Assembly: GCA_006503535.1 (NCBI GenBank)
Contig: QYRS01000002.1
Span: 3,596,001-3,660,000 of the forward strand
Length of the DNA: 64,000 nucleotides
Reading direction: 5' to 3'
Origin: Arthrinium phaeospermum
Lineage: Eukaryota; Ascomycota; Sordariomycetes; Amphisphaeriales; Apiosporaceae
A program made the translations under genes and the position numbers. Below the pieces are notes generated by a model. The model saw only the letters and a list, made by a program, of their open reading frames with translations. It searched no databases and was not told the origin of the DNA. This document shows, in pieces, positions 10,360 to 22,135 of the stretch. Each line of letters opens with the position of its first letter. Within the stretch, counting starts at the first letter, position 1.

Positions 10360-12303
10360 TCAGTAGCGGCCGTAGCCGTTTCCTCGATATCGGTCTCCGC
10401 CTCTGTCGTCGAAAGCAGGGCCTGACGAAGCCGCGCCGCGGTAGCGATCTCCTCCTCGGGGAACACCATGAGGCATGGGCATGGGACCATCTCGATTGTT
10501 GCGGCGGCCACCTCCTCCACCTCTTCTGCGGCGTCCGCCTTCCGGCCGACCTCCGCCAAAATCTTGCCCACCACCGCGTCGGCGCTCGCGCTCTCGGTGA
10601 GGAGGCCGGATGCCCAAGAAGATCTCCGGGCCGCGATCCACCAGCAAGTCGCCTCGCTCGAAGAAATAGCGCCGGTACTCCTTGCCAAAGTCTCTGTCGT
10701 AGTCTTTGTCTTGGCGTCTGCAAGTGCTGCGAGGCGCCTGTCGGCGATCTCTATGGGTACAGGCGTATATGCGATAGAGGGGAAGGCGCGTGTGGTGCTT
10801 TGAGAATCCATTCTGTCGAGTCTGCCGCTGCCGGGCTGCATGGGCGGACCTCGACTACCGGACTGGAACCCGCGGGGACCCAAAGGTGCACCTTCGATTC
10901 CGGACATGCCACGAGGGCCAGTGGGGATTGACATCTTGCGTTCGGATGACTGAGAGGGGGGGCCTTTTGCTGCAGGAGGGGCCGCACTACCTTCTTCGAG
11001 GCGAGCCATCACGTTTCCATCACGATCTTCGTCGTAGATGACCTCGAAGCGGTTGAAGGAGCCGCGTCCACCGCGGCCGGCTGTCTCGGCGTCGACCCAT
11101 TCGTCAAACATTTCGGGAGGGAAATAATCAACCCAAAGAGGTTTTCGGGTAGACTCTTCGGGCCACACGGTTCCGTGAAGTGCAGTGCGAACACGCGAGG
11201 CAGCCGAGGTTGTGCTGAACACAACAAGTGTGTGGGTGCGTATGTTGTCGAGGTAGAAATCGACGACGACGCGATCATCAAAGTCGGCACCGACTGGCGT
11301 TGCCAATTGGGCGAGGTGATCCTGTACTTGCTGCGGTCTAAGAGGTCTCATAAAATTCTTGATGTAGAGAGCCGCAGTAGCAGGGTGGATGGAGGGCTCG
11401 ACGTCGCGTTCTACCTCGGAGGCAGAAACTTGCGGTTGGTCTTCCATGTGGGTGTCACTTTGCCCTCCGACCTTGCGTAAGGCCGATCTTGGTCAAGGTC
11501 CTGGTGGTCAGGCATCAGTACGTCCCCTTGTTCTCCGTTTTGGGAGTCACCTTGATTGTTCTCAAGTTTGTCGTGCAGTTGCCCCGCATCCGCATTCGCG
11601 ACTGCAGCTTCTTCAGCAACATCTGATTGTCATCAACCATTTCAACCTCTTTTTCCTCGGGCTGTGACGTGACCTCCACTGCGGTTATAGCTTGTTCCTC
11701 CCCAACAGGCACTGTTTCGACCTCGACGCCTGACTCCTTTTTCGCTCGTTTCCGCAAGACTTCATCTCTATCTGGGACTGGGGTTGTGGATCGACGCCTG
11801 CGCTTCTGCGAATCTTGCAGAGCCTCGGATGGGCTGGGTACGGCTGATGGTTCGGGCTGGGCACTCGATGCAGCGGAATCGGCTGATGTGGCAAGAAGCC
11901 CTGGGTCTGGGGCCGTTGAAGCGGAAGGCTCACTTGCCGCACCGGTTTCGTCGCCATTGGGCACTGGCGCCTCCGCCTCCGGTTCCGCCTCCGCTTCCGG
12001 CAAGGCAGGCGCATCATCTTGGGCGTCTTCTACAATAACATCGTCCACTCCAGCTTCCTTCACTGCCTCTGGTTGTGCGGGCACCTCCCCCGACTCATTG
12101 CTTTCGTCTTGGGTGGGTAGGATTGCTTCTTGCTCATCGGTAGGACTAGGGATTTCTTCAGGGTCTTCCTTGTTGGCGTCGCCCGAGTCTGCGTCTTCCA
12201 GTCTTGCGACAAGTTCTGCCTTTAAGCCATTTGTGGGAAGACTTCTGTGTTTGAGCTCTGCCCGGAGATCTACGACCTTTAATTTATTGTAATCGGTTGC
12301 CAT
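10360..12303 (-). CDS. Acinus-like SAP-domain protein (ASAP-complex scaffold), reading frame broken
   Basis: The start at 12303 gives MATDYNKLKVVDLRAELKHR; a SAP DNA/RNA-binding fold occupies about residues 7-42. A long acidic Pro/Ala/Glu-rich region follows. The next block (ALYIKNFMRPLRP to FNRFEVIYDEDRDGNV, about 11390-11030) resembles the RRM-like domain and RNPS1-SAP18-binding motif of acinus. The C-terminus has GPEIFLGIRPPHRERERR and RGG-type repeats ending at 10360. Acinus homologues bind RNA-processing machinery in the nucleus. Two frame changes are needed. Near 11470-11600 either a 79-nt intron (11472-11550, weak AAG acceptor) or single-base losses, one in a G-run at about 11586, would restore the frame. 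Near 10711 no intron fits and one missing base must be assumed. The gene may be intact with sequencing errors, or a young pseudogene. Confidence 0.75.
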
Positions 12304-13639
12304 GACTGTGTGCCTGCGGTCATGTTCTGGGGGGGTTGCGATCAGTCAAAGGCCAAGGGAGACTCCGAGTGACGTCGACAAAAACTAGGATTGATAGGGC
12401 TGGCAGCACAACAAAACAGACTTCATCCAAAAGAGAGACAGTTATTGAAACCAGGTCGAGGCTTCACGGCAAGGCGAAGGCGGACCAATTAAAGATACGA
12501 TTTTGGGGGCGAGAAAGGGGCTCTCGGATGGATGAGTGCAGGCAGTGTTGTTGTAGGTAGGTAAGTATGTTTTGGCGTGCGATGCGCAATCTCGACATTG
12601 AAACGTCGTCGCACTTTTACCACTGGACTGGGCTTCTAGGCGCGTGTGTCGCGACAAGCAATGACATAACGAAGTACCTGCGACAAGTACCTGCCTACAT
12701 GCAGGCACATGAGATGGAGTGCTTCATTTGTGAACAAGCAGGTACCTATCTAAAGTACATAATCTGAAGAGAGCCCTTCCAACGACTGCTAGTAGACTGC
12801 AGTTGCGCCTGTTGATACCTAGGTAACAATTGACATTGATATACCTGTAGCATTTCTGGGTTAATGAGCAATAGGAGGCCACATGGCAATAACCAGTCGA
12901 AATCCATTGACGTAACAGCTGCCTGTAGAGTCTAAATAAGCTGCTGGCCCAAGTGGAGCAAGCTCTCGATTGGTACCTACATGTATAATGCATGTGCTTG
13001 ATGAAGCACAGTGAAGCTTGTGTGCTTGGCTTGGCCAACAGCAGATCGCAAATTCGTTCAGTCTCTTCACTCACTTGACTTTGCACATTGCATCAGATCT
13101 ACAATCAAGAACAATCAAAGGTATATTCTAGAGGGGACGTCCGTCAGGGCTGCAGCTACATGCTTTTCACCAAGGCAGTCCTTGATTGACAAGTCCATCT
13201 CGCACACACACCTTGAATTCTGTGGTTACCCTGCTTCATTCGAGTGTGTATACTCGCTCAGATCTACAATCAAGAACAATCAAAGGTATATTCTAGAGGG
13301 GACGTCCGTCAAGGGCTGCAGCTACATGCTGTTTCCACCAAGGCAGTCCTTGATTGACAAGTCCATCTCGCATCAACACCCTTGAATTCTGTGGTTACCC
13401 TGCTTCATTCGAGTGTGTATACTCGCAAAAACTTGGGCCAACTCGACTTTGCACCTTGTCATACTGAGGCTCACTATACCATTGCCGACGTTGCCGATTC
13501 AGAAGTTTGCACCAGCCGGCTTTCGTGCAAGGACAGTGTAGCGGATCGCTGATACCATCTCATTTCACCAGCTCGCCTCCGGTCACATTGATGGCTATGT
13601 GGCCCAGATCATCCGACTCGTGAGAGCAGCTCAGACACA
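12304..13639. other. Intergenic upstream of the acinus-like gene, with a tandem duplication
   Basis: About 1.3 kb with the divergent promoter of the acinus-like gene at its left end and the tandem duplication at 13093-13426, listed separately. Short TACCTAC/GTAGGTA-type words recur, for example near 12553-12570 and 12690. No coding frame can be supported. Confidence 0.55.
13093..13426. repeat. Tandem direct duplication, 165 and 169 bp
   Basis: Copy 1 (13093-13257) and copy 2 (13258-13426) both begin TCAGATCTACAATCAAGAAC and end GTGTATACTCGC. They are otherwise the same except at three spots, which are mostly single-base length differences: GTCAGGG against GTCAAGGG, GCTTTTCACC against GCTGTTTCCACC, and GCACACACACC against GCATCAACACCC. 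The four extra bases in copy 2 account for the length difference. No coding function is seen. A duplication differing mainly by indels could be recent or an assembly artefact. Confidence 0.9.
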
Positions 13640-15219
13640 ATGCAGGTAACCCCGCGGATGCACGTTCGTTTCAACGAGCCTGTGAAGGTAAAGGAAGAGG
13701 GGGGGAGTACGTCTTCGACAGATCGATCCCCGAACCTAACCAAGGACAAACACCAAATCTGAGAGACTGCTCTTCACTGTCTGTCGGCTACAACGCCTGA
13801 GCCCAGTCTGCCAAGCACAACTCCGCAGAAGGGAACGATGGAGCTGGATCTGTTCAAAGGGCCCTTTTGCCATTGACACCCAAGTCCATCGAGTCCAGGC
13901 CAAGGAGCAATCCCTTGACAGAAGTATCTCCAACTATCGCACGCTCTGTGAAGGAAACCGCTCCCGATGAAGGCCTCCAGCAATTTTCAGGGCACCATAC
14001 GTACCTCTATTGAATCTGATGATGATCCTCACGGCGTCAACCAAAGCAAGGTTCATATTCCAGGCGAGTGTGAAGTGAAGGACGAGAGGGAATCAACCGT
14101 CTTCCACCTCGGCAGTCCACTTGGAGAACGAACGGGTGCAATCAAACGGAAGTATGATCCCCTGGATGACGAAGACGAGGATAGGAGCCAGAAACAACTC
14201 CGCCGCTCCTCTTCCTTCTATGGTAAGACTGAGGGGGAGATACGTCGCGAAAAATCAGTATCAGAAGCTGAGGACGACAACGACGATGACGTAGATGTCA
14301 AGGCCGAGTCAGACCTTGAGGGAAGCGATAGCGAATACGACGCACTTGCTCATTGGCGTCGCGAGCAAATTGTACTCAATGCGGTGCTCAAGGGCCGGGA
14401 TGAGTTCTCGTTGCTCCCCTCCACATGGAGAATTCACTTCTGGAGCTCCGGTTTCCGACTGTATGTTCTACCGTCAAGTCAAGGGGATGGCTGCCAGGCC
14501 AAGGATCTACGCCCACGAGGACAAGTACGAAGTTCGAGGTAGGTTTAGACAGTTTCATGACTGGTAGCCCCGCTCGAGGTGTTCTTCTACTGACCACGTG
14601 CAGGCGCCCACCATCTCCGCGACTTGATCGAAGTGGCTTCGCGTATCCGAGATCTTCGAACCAAGCAGGCTAAGGTCGCTAGGGACAAGCGCTGGACCAA
14701 CGCAGAGAAGACTGCCAAACGAAGAACCATCCAGAAAGACATGTCTAGACGACTCCACAAACTCCTCGGTGACGCTATTCAGTGGTCATGGGCTGACGGG
14801 AACTTGACCGCCTATAAAGACGACCTTCTCCCCAACATCGAGATAATGGATGTTTCTGGCAGCCCTGACGCTTCAGTAGTTGATGTGGAAAAGCAACTGA
14901 CCCGTCTGGCTGAGCGCTGGCGCAAGCAGTTTGATGAGCGTGAATTCAAGTCTCTATCGAGCCACCCGAGGTTCCGGTGATCTACGGGTTTGTCATCTTG
15001 GGTTCGTCGATGATTATTGTCAGCCTCGATGCGGCTAGTTCGGAAGCCAAGACTCATACACCACTCACTATGAACATGGCGGAGGCCTATCAGGAGGGTT
15101 GGAATGCGCTTGGCATCATGGTTACCATCTGCTGGGCGCGAGATATGCTCATGAGGCTGCGCGAAGACTTGGGCTTGACGGTCCGAATTAGAGAAGTTGA
15201 GAGCGATCCTGATGCTTGA
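13640..15219 (+). pseudogene. Broken gene of a fungal-specific uncharacterised protein family
   Basis: Fragments in changing frames form one protein. They are an N-terminal piece from the ATG at 13640 interrupted by TGA near 13758; a Ser/Pro-rich then acidic region with DPLDDEDEDR (13967-14440); DCMFYRQVKGMAARPRIYAHEDKYEVRG, which continues across a well-formed intron (14539-14603) into AHHLRDLIEVASRIRDLRTKQAK; and a C-terminal block IYGFVILGSSMIIVSLDAASS to EGWNALGIMVTICWARD, ending at 15219. Frame changes are required near 14440 (a loss of two bases in a CT run fits) and near 14955 (one base). The architecture of acidic N-terminus, then W-[RK]-I-[HN]-F, then R-P-[RI]-I-Y-A, then helical core, then a C-terminal hydrophobic domain resembles proteins repeated in Sordariomycete genomes, with unknown function. 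It may be a true pseudogene or a gene with sequence errors. Confidence 0.7.
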
Positions 15220-16765
15220 TTCATTTGATATGGAAGCACGGCACGTTCAAGAGGCCAGGATTGCGAGAGGTCCCAGGTTTGGAAGGAGTTAGTTGATGGT
15301 TGCTTTTGCCCATGATACCCCCATTCACGATGGAGGCTTAGAAGAAGTCAGAATATTGCTTGTCACCAGTTTGTATCCCCGGGCCCCATGATGGCATCGG
15401 ATACCGAATAGGAATGAATAACGCAAAAGGAGTGAGGCTGGTCAATAGGTAAAAGGAGAAGTTCCCCTTTCTACATGTGTCGATATTGATATGCGAGGTC
15501 CAGAGCACTGACCATTTCCTTACCCCTCGTAGGTAAGCCAGCAAGACCCCGTCTCCCGTCCTTACTGTGGATACTGCCAGTGTACCTGACTGGGGGCGTA
15601 CCGTTACGTAGAACTGTCTACCAGGTTGCTCACGCTCTAGAGAGAATGCACACGCCCCAGGTTTTCTGCCTGGGATTTGGTAGCCCTTCTCTCGAGCGGC
15701 CCTCAAGAATGAGAGAAGAGCTTTTGGAAGATAAAGTGCATTTGCTTTGGAAGAGTGTTGGATAACGTCGACGACGAACGGTAGAACCAAACTCGACAAT
15801 TGGAAGTATCCGGTCGGTACAGAGTTAGTACCTACAGTGCCCGTCCTCAGTGATGCTACAGGCCGCAGATCAAGTTGATATGGCCACACTCACCACTGCC
15901 ACTACAGGACACCTCCTCTGACGCTACCCAACCAGCTCCTGATCCAGCTGCCCAGTCGTCTCAAGTACGTAGGTTACGAACCAAGCCGAACAGCAAGTCG
16001 ATTATTTTCTGAACCACGTTGCACTCAACACACACACCACACACACGCACACACTACTCTCTCTGCTGCTGCAAAATCGTTCCGTGCATCATCAATAAAC
16101 CGCCGCCTGTTGCCCCAGAACTCTATTGATCAGAAAAGACATCCTGGATACACCCTCTCCAATTGAAAGGAAGCAAGCACTCTTCCATCTGGCACCGCCA
16201 ACGAACGGCCGACAAAAGACCCAAAAAGGAGCTTGGGGCTTGTGCCAATTGGCTTGGTCGGTGGTTCCTTCCTCACCTCCGTTGACCTGTCTTGTCTCCA
16301 ATTTGGAACTGGATTGGGGTCTGATCGGAGCAAGCGAAACCACAGCTGCCTCTACCACGTCTCTCTCTCCCTCTGCCTACCTCGCGCGCACGCACGCACT
16401 GCTACTCTACTCTCACGCACCCTTTACCTCGTAAAATCAAATCTCCTCTACACACCGACACACCCGCACATACATATTCCAACCTGCCTACTTCAGCAGC
16501 AGCAGCTTTTTTTACATCTCGACCAGAATCACCACCACACCGAGCAGAAAGCGCAACGATCAGGTTTTAGTCCCAGCCTAGCCAGGAAAAGACGCATCTA
16601 CCAACCGACTGACGTTACACATCATCCATCACCTCTCCCTATTCAACTCCAGGCTGTCCTTGCAGCTGAGTCGGTCGCTTGGTCGACCGCACTTTCTTCA
16701 CACACATCCTTCCTTCTCCAATCGACTCTACAGCTGAGCTTGCAACCGCCAGCTCCTCAGATGCC
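15220..16765. other. Intergenic: promoter and long leader of the eIF4E-binding protein gene
   Basis: About 1.5 kb with no supportable gene. From about 16020 it becomes rich in CA and CT tracts (ACACACACACCACACACACG; CTCTCTCTCCCTCTGCC), typical of a fungal core promoter and long untranslated leader. Several upstream ATGs occur in the leader, the last overlapping the main start (16761). Confidence 0.5.
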
Positions 16766-16787
16766 ATGGCAACGCGATATCCAGTAG
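16761..16787 (+). promoter_or_regulatory. Minimal upstream ORF overlapping the start of the eIF4E-binding protein
   Basis: The sequence ATGCCATGG holds two ATGs five bases apart. The first (16761) opens a nine-codon frame, MPWQRDIQ then TAG, which overlaps the first codons of the main ORF (ATG at 16766). A ribosome starting at the first ATG would terminate inside the main coding region. The second ATG has CATGG context and is probably favoured. Whether 16761 lies in the mRNA is inferred from the leader-like composition upstream. Confidence 0.45.
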
Positions 16788-19251
16788 ACATACTGCTCCA
16801 TTTGCGGCAGTCCCCGCTATGTGTAAAGCCGAGTACTCTGCCTCCTCCTGAGGAGTGGATGGGCCCTCCTCCAGAGACCTTCCGCAACCCCCCAGCCGCT
16901 GGAGGCGTCAAGACTGGCACCGAGAGGCCAAGAAACGACACTGCTCTGCTGGATGGCACCAACAGGCGACCAGGAGTAGACAGACATACGTCGCGCAACT
17001 CTGCGAGTGCGTTTTCTGACCCCCCAACCTCAACGCCGACCGCATTTGCTGACTTGGATTTACAGACCCTGACGACATTGTTCTTGGTCCGCCAAGGACC
17101 ACGTTCAATTCCGCGACTCTGCTCCGGGCTGGTAAGCCCTTTGAAAACGACAAGACCGACCGATTTGCCCAGCTTCGCCGAAATGGCGAGGGAGATGCCC
17201 CCGAACGCAATACCAAAGACCGTGATGGCCGAAAAGACTTCCGTCGTCGCGAGAACGCCGACCAGGATAGTGACGGCTGGAGCACCGTGAAGCCGCGCAA
17301 GAGTTTTGGTCACGAAGGCGCTGAGCGGTTCCATGGCCGCATGGGTGAACGTCCCGAGAAACTCGCGCCTGAACGACGTGTACGAGATGGCCACACGGAC
17401 GACAGCGAGGACAAAAAGCCTCGCCGCAGCAACTTTGGAGAGTTTGGTCGAGACAGGGATGCCGATGAGAGCGAGAAGCCCCGCCGCAATGGACTGCCTA
17501 GAAAGACGGAACAACCACCCTGGTCCAGGGGGAACAACACTGATGCTGAACCGCCGTCAGCTCGCGAGCGCTTCGACAGGGGTAAGAGTTGGAGAGATCG
17601 CGACGAGGGCGACAAGCCCAAGGATCGTAGTGACCGCAATGACCGCAACGATCGTAACGATCGCAATGATCGCAACTATGACCGCAGATGGGATCGGGAT
17701 CATCGCCAGGAGCGTGAGCCTGAGTGGCTGGACGAGCCTGCCGAAGAAAGCGCTCAAGGCCATACAGAAGCGGATCTCAAGAAGTTCATGGAGAGTATGA
17801 AAGCAACCAAGGGCGGCTCTACCAGAGTTGACGCGCCAACTGCTGCTCTTTCTAATCTCGATACCACCCGTGGTAATGCGTTTGAAGCCGAAAAGTCCAA
17901 GATCAAGTCGGCACCAGCCGTAGAGATGGGCCCGGACAAATTCTTTGCCAACTTTGCCAGCCCTCCTCCCAATGTTGACAGGGTGAACCACCTCGAAGCC
18001 GTTAGGGACAGCGGGGCGCCAACCAAGCCAAAGACAGGCTCGAGATTCCAGAACTTCTTCTCGGCCCAGGGCGGGCAGGAACGACAGACGGAGCCCTCGA
18101 CACCGTCTGCCGGGCCTCCAGCATCCGACCCTGTCATGATGAATCCTCTTCTGGCTTTTGCGAGTGCGGCAGCCTCGAGTAGCTCTCAGCCGCAGCACAC
18201 GGGCTCTAGCGACGTTGAAGAGAAGGCAGCCTTCGAGTCTTTGATCCAGAAGCTGCACAAGCAGAAACCATTCACCAACACCCCGCCATCTGGAGGTTTC
18301 CCAACCCCTCCGCAGACCCATGAAGCCAAGGGCTCCATCTCTTCACCCGGTCCGTTTCAGGATTCCTTGGGGCGAAGTCTGTCGCAAGCGCAGCCGCAAA
18401 TGCATGAAATCCATGCCCCAAGGCCTCAACAGGTACCTCAGCTGCCGCCGCAGCTTCCGCCCATGCGACCTGATCAGCAGATGCTCCATGAACTTATTGG
18501 TCAACGCCACCCTTCGTTGTCTGGCCAGGGCGGCCGAGATCAAATTCCCAGCCGCAACAGCAAAGAAGAGTTCCTCATGACTCTTATGCAGAGTGCGCGC
18601 AATCCGCCAGAAGTCACACGACCGGAACAGTACATCAGGATGCCGCAACCATCGAGACCGGCCCAAATCCCGCAGACGCCCGATCGTGACGATTATGCAC
18701 GCGAGCGCGGCTCCGCACAGCACCAAGGGCGTCCTCAAGGACTGCCCGCCTTTTTCGACGAAGCACAGCTCATCCACGAGCATGAGCAGAGGAGGCAGCA
18801 GCAGCAGCAACACCAGCAGCACCAGCACCAACACCAGCAGCACCAGCAACACCAGCAGCACCAGCAGCCACACCAGCAGCAACAGCCGCCACCGCAGCCG
18901 ACTCAAATTCTCCAGCGACAGGTGCCTCCTGGCCTGGATCAAGTACATCCCGGCTGGATCCAAGGAAACCAGCATATCCCGCAACTACCAGGTGGGCGTC
19001 CTATGATACCGCCTCCCGGACTGGCCGGCAGCCGGAACGGGCCAATGCCTGGAAACTTCCCTCCGAACTTCCCTCCCGGCATTGGTGGTGCGTTTCCCCC
19101 CGAGTTCCGCGGCCCACCTGCGCCTCCTGGCTTCTATGGAGGACCGCCGCCTGGGCTGTACCCACCAGGATTCCAAGGGGCCCCTGAGCAGATCCCTTTT
19201 GGAGGCTTTGACGGCCGTGGTATGCCACCTGGTGGCGCTTTCCGCAGATAG
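16766..19251 (+). CDS. eIF4E-binding translational regulator (Eap1/4E-T-like), Gln/His-rich
   Basis: Two exons (16766-17006, 17066-19251) encode 808 residues. Residues 5-11 (YPVDILL, in MATRYPVDILLHLRQSPL) form the canonical eIF4E-binding motif Y-x4-L-hydrophobic at the extreme N-terminus, followed by a conserved PPPEEWMGPPPE block. Next is a charged Arg/Asp/Glu-rich region with a DRN repeat (about residues 269-284), then a low-complexity Pro/Gln-rich half with a Gln/His run (about 659-695, CAG/CAC repeats at 18797-18890) and a Gly/Pro-rich tail. Proteins of this design compete with eIF4G for eIF4E and repress or decay mRNAs. Assignment rests on the motif and layout. Start choice: the ATG at 16766, because 16761 closes after nine codons. 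Intron 17007-17065 has a GTGCGT donor and TACAG acceptor. Confidence 0.85.
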
Positions 19252-20648
19252 GCCCTTTGTTGGCACCGATGTATTTTGGGGTATCAAGACCCACGCTCAA
19301 TTGACACTCATCTGAAAACCCATAAGACGAGAAACGAGAAAGAAACAATGAGTGATATAAGGATTTGATCCCCCCACTCCCCTGCACAACCGACGAGACG
19401 GGACATATTGCCAGCGGCAGTATTTCACAAGAGTCACAACGGACTAGAAACTAGTGTCAACCCGTAACACGATCCAATGCAGAGCTAATACACACAGGCT
19501 GGCTTGGGAGGACGTCTACTTGGGCTCAAGGGATGAGTGAGCCCCTGTTTCGAGACCAACGCGAAGCAGAGGCGGCACAATGATATGTGACGGGCTAAAC
19601 ATAGGAGTCTAGTACACTACAGCCGGGAGTTTTGACGAGGCCTGGCGGGAAGGTTTGTGTTTGGCTCCAGATGTATACCACCATCGCACACAGTGAGCGA
19701 GCGAAGTGAGCCACCAAAGCTCACTCCAGCTTCTTCTTTTGGCGGTTCAATGTACGTTGAGAACCGGGGTCGCGATGCAACGATGCACACGGCCATGGTC
19801 CCGTAGATAGATAGTAACTACTTGATCTGCGTATCTGGTCTCTTCAATAGTATGTGTTACGCCGTCCATGCTGACTCGATACTGCCTGGAAGACTATCTT
19901 CAACATACATCCCTTGTGATGCGAGTACGGCTCTATATCGCCTGATATTGGCCCAAGGACTCAAAGTCGAAAAAGGAGCAAGACACTGCACATGCTCCAC
20001 GGAATGAGTAACGTTATATACAAAGCATATTTGGCATCACGAAACTCAGGGAGCATCAATCTCTTCCGTGTTCGAATATGGTGTCTTCATGTTTTTTTTT
20101 TCTTCTTCTCTCTGTCCTGGGCTGTCACGGGTCTTACCAAGCTACAGCTACAGGGGTGACTGACTACATTGCCAGGTTTTGCGGTCGCCGGTTTTCCCCA
20201 CTTCCACAAAACCCCCCGAGCCAGCAGCCATGCCCTTCAGCTCTTCCAATGAGCTTAATACACGGATTGGGCTGCCGCAAGACCCCAGATTCTGCTCATT
20301 GTTTGACGCTTGTAATTTGCAAGCACACGTTCCTGAACCGACCTCCCACGTCATTACGCTCTGCGGCAAGTAACGATCGAGCCGCTATTGTGCGTAGCCC
20401 TCCCTCTCCTCTGCGGCAGCCCATCGTCTGTCGTTCAACTTCTCGACCAGGGCCGGTTCTGGACACCACGATCCACGGGAAAAAGCTCGAGACCCAGCTA
20501 GATCCCGACCACTTAGAAATAAACCACAAAACACAAAAAAAAAGGACCGCCAAACCCCGAAACCAGTCTCAGAACGCCGCAAAACACTTCAATCGCAAGG
20601 TCATTCCAAACCATGTATGGCAGCTGGCTCCATCCCCCAGCTTCTTGT
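19252..20648. other. Intergenic between convergent eIF4E-binder and hog1 genes
   Basis: About 1.4 kb shared by two convergent 3' regions. An open frame of 222 codons on + (20078-20746) runs into the hog1 3' end. It has Ser/Pro/Arg-rich random-like composition and no domain, so it is not called. No terminator, RNA gene or repeat is recognised. Confidence 0.5.
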
Positions 20649-22135
20649 CTACTGACCGTTGTATTGCTCGGGGTCGACGGCTGGAGGGTTGTTTGATTCC
20701 ACGTTATGGTAATCAAGAATCTCCGAGTACCTGTTGCCTTGTATAAGTAAGTTGACCAACGTTTCCAGTATTATAGGACGTGACCTGAGTACTCACATCA
20801 TGATCTTCCATGTGTCGACGGGCAAGTCTGCGTCGTTGAAACTCCAATCGAACTTCTCCTCGGCGACGGGCTCGTCGCTGGGATCGTGGTAGGGAGCAAG
20901 GTACTCGTGTGCCAGAGCTTCAGGAGCCGTGATTCGCTTCTTGGGGTCGAATACCAGCATTCGCTCGAGGAGATCGATCGCCGCAGGGTCGGCGTTCTTG
21001 AACTTGTTCTTGAGGGGTTGTCTCTCACGCTTGGGCAGAGACTTCACAAATCTCAATGTGTTCTCGCTGGCGATGGTGTTGATAACATCATCCGGGGGCG
21101 TGCCAAGAAGTTCCGTGATGATGGAGAATTGGTTGACGTGGTCCTTGCCGGGGAAAAGAGGCTTTCCCTCCAGCATCTCGGCGAAGATACATCCGGCACT
21201 CCAGATGTCCACCTCGATATCGTATTTTTGCCAGGTAAGCATGATTTCGGGAGCTCGGTAGTATCGTGTGGAGACGTAGCCCGTCATCTGGGGGTCCTGG
21301 ATACGAGCCAGTCCGAAATCGCAGATCTTCAAATCACAGTTTTCGTTGACGAGGATGTTGCTGGGCTTCAAGTCACGATGAACGACGCCAGCGGAGTGAA
21401 CGTATTTGAGGCCACGCTAAGACGAGGGAACCCCGGAGTCAGCAGGGGTAACGAGGAGGAATAACAGGCGGCTTTACGAACCATGATCTGGTATAAGAAG
21501 TATTGGATGAACTGCTTCTCCAGCGGTCGCGAGGTAAGCAGGCGGTGAAGATCGGTACCGAGCAGCTCGGTAACGAAGTAGCTATGAGGACATCAGTTCT
21601 CGTCCTGTGGCGGCGGCGGCCAAGCGCTGGGAATAAATGGGGGACATACATGTCCTCGAGAGGAGAAATGAAGATGTCGCTAAGAGAGATGACGTTCTCG
21701 TGCCTCAAGTGCTTGAGCAGCTTCAACTCTCGGTATGTTCGCTTGGCCAGGACAGGGGTGCTGAAAGGCTTCATGATCTTCTTGACGGCGACATTTTGTC
21801 CAGTGAGTTGATCCTTGGCCGAGCTATACAGCGGTAACAAACACAGCAAATTAGCCTTCTCTCCCTCAAATGTAGCCCAGGCCAGCCCACTGGAAGGGGG
21901 GCAAACAGATCGACGAAAGGAAGATCGCAAGACATTGTTAGAAGGGCAATAAAAACTTACCAGACGAGACCAAAGGCTCCCATGCCCACAGGTTGCAAGT
22001 CCGAGTACCTATATTGCGTATTAGCATGGCGCGCAGGGCGAACTGGGGGGAGAAAAGGCCCGGAGTTTGATTTGCATACCTCGAGGTGATCTCGAAGGTG
22101 GTACCAAAGATCTGGGCGCGTATGAATTCCGCCAT
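20649..22135 (-). CDS. hog1: Hog1/p38-type stress-activated MAP kinase
   Basis: Six exons on the minus strand (22080-22135, 21961-22008, 21650-21823, 21482-21581, 20797-21416, 20649-20730) give 359 residues, the usual size. The start [20 protein letters not shown] is typical of fungal Hog1. Visible kinase elements are the Gly loop [13 protein letters not shown], the catalytic HRDLKPSN (Asp141), DFG (Asp159), and the activation loop with Thr171-Gly172-Tyr173 in [20 protein letters not shown] defines the p38/Hog1 class. Neurospora calls the orthologue os-2. The kinase is phosphorylated by a Pbs2-type MAPKK below the histidine-kinase phosphorelay and drives osmotic, oxidative and phenylpyrrole-fungicide responses. 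The short last exon ([11 protein letters not shown] to the stop) is supplied across an intron with GTGAGT donor. Confidence 0.97.
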
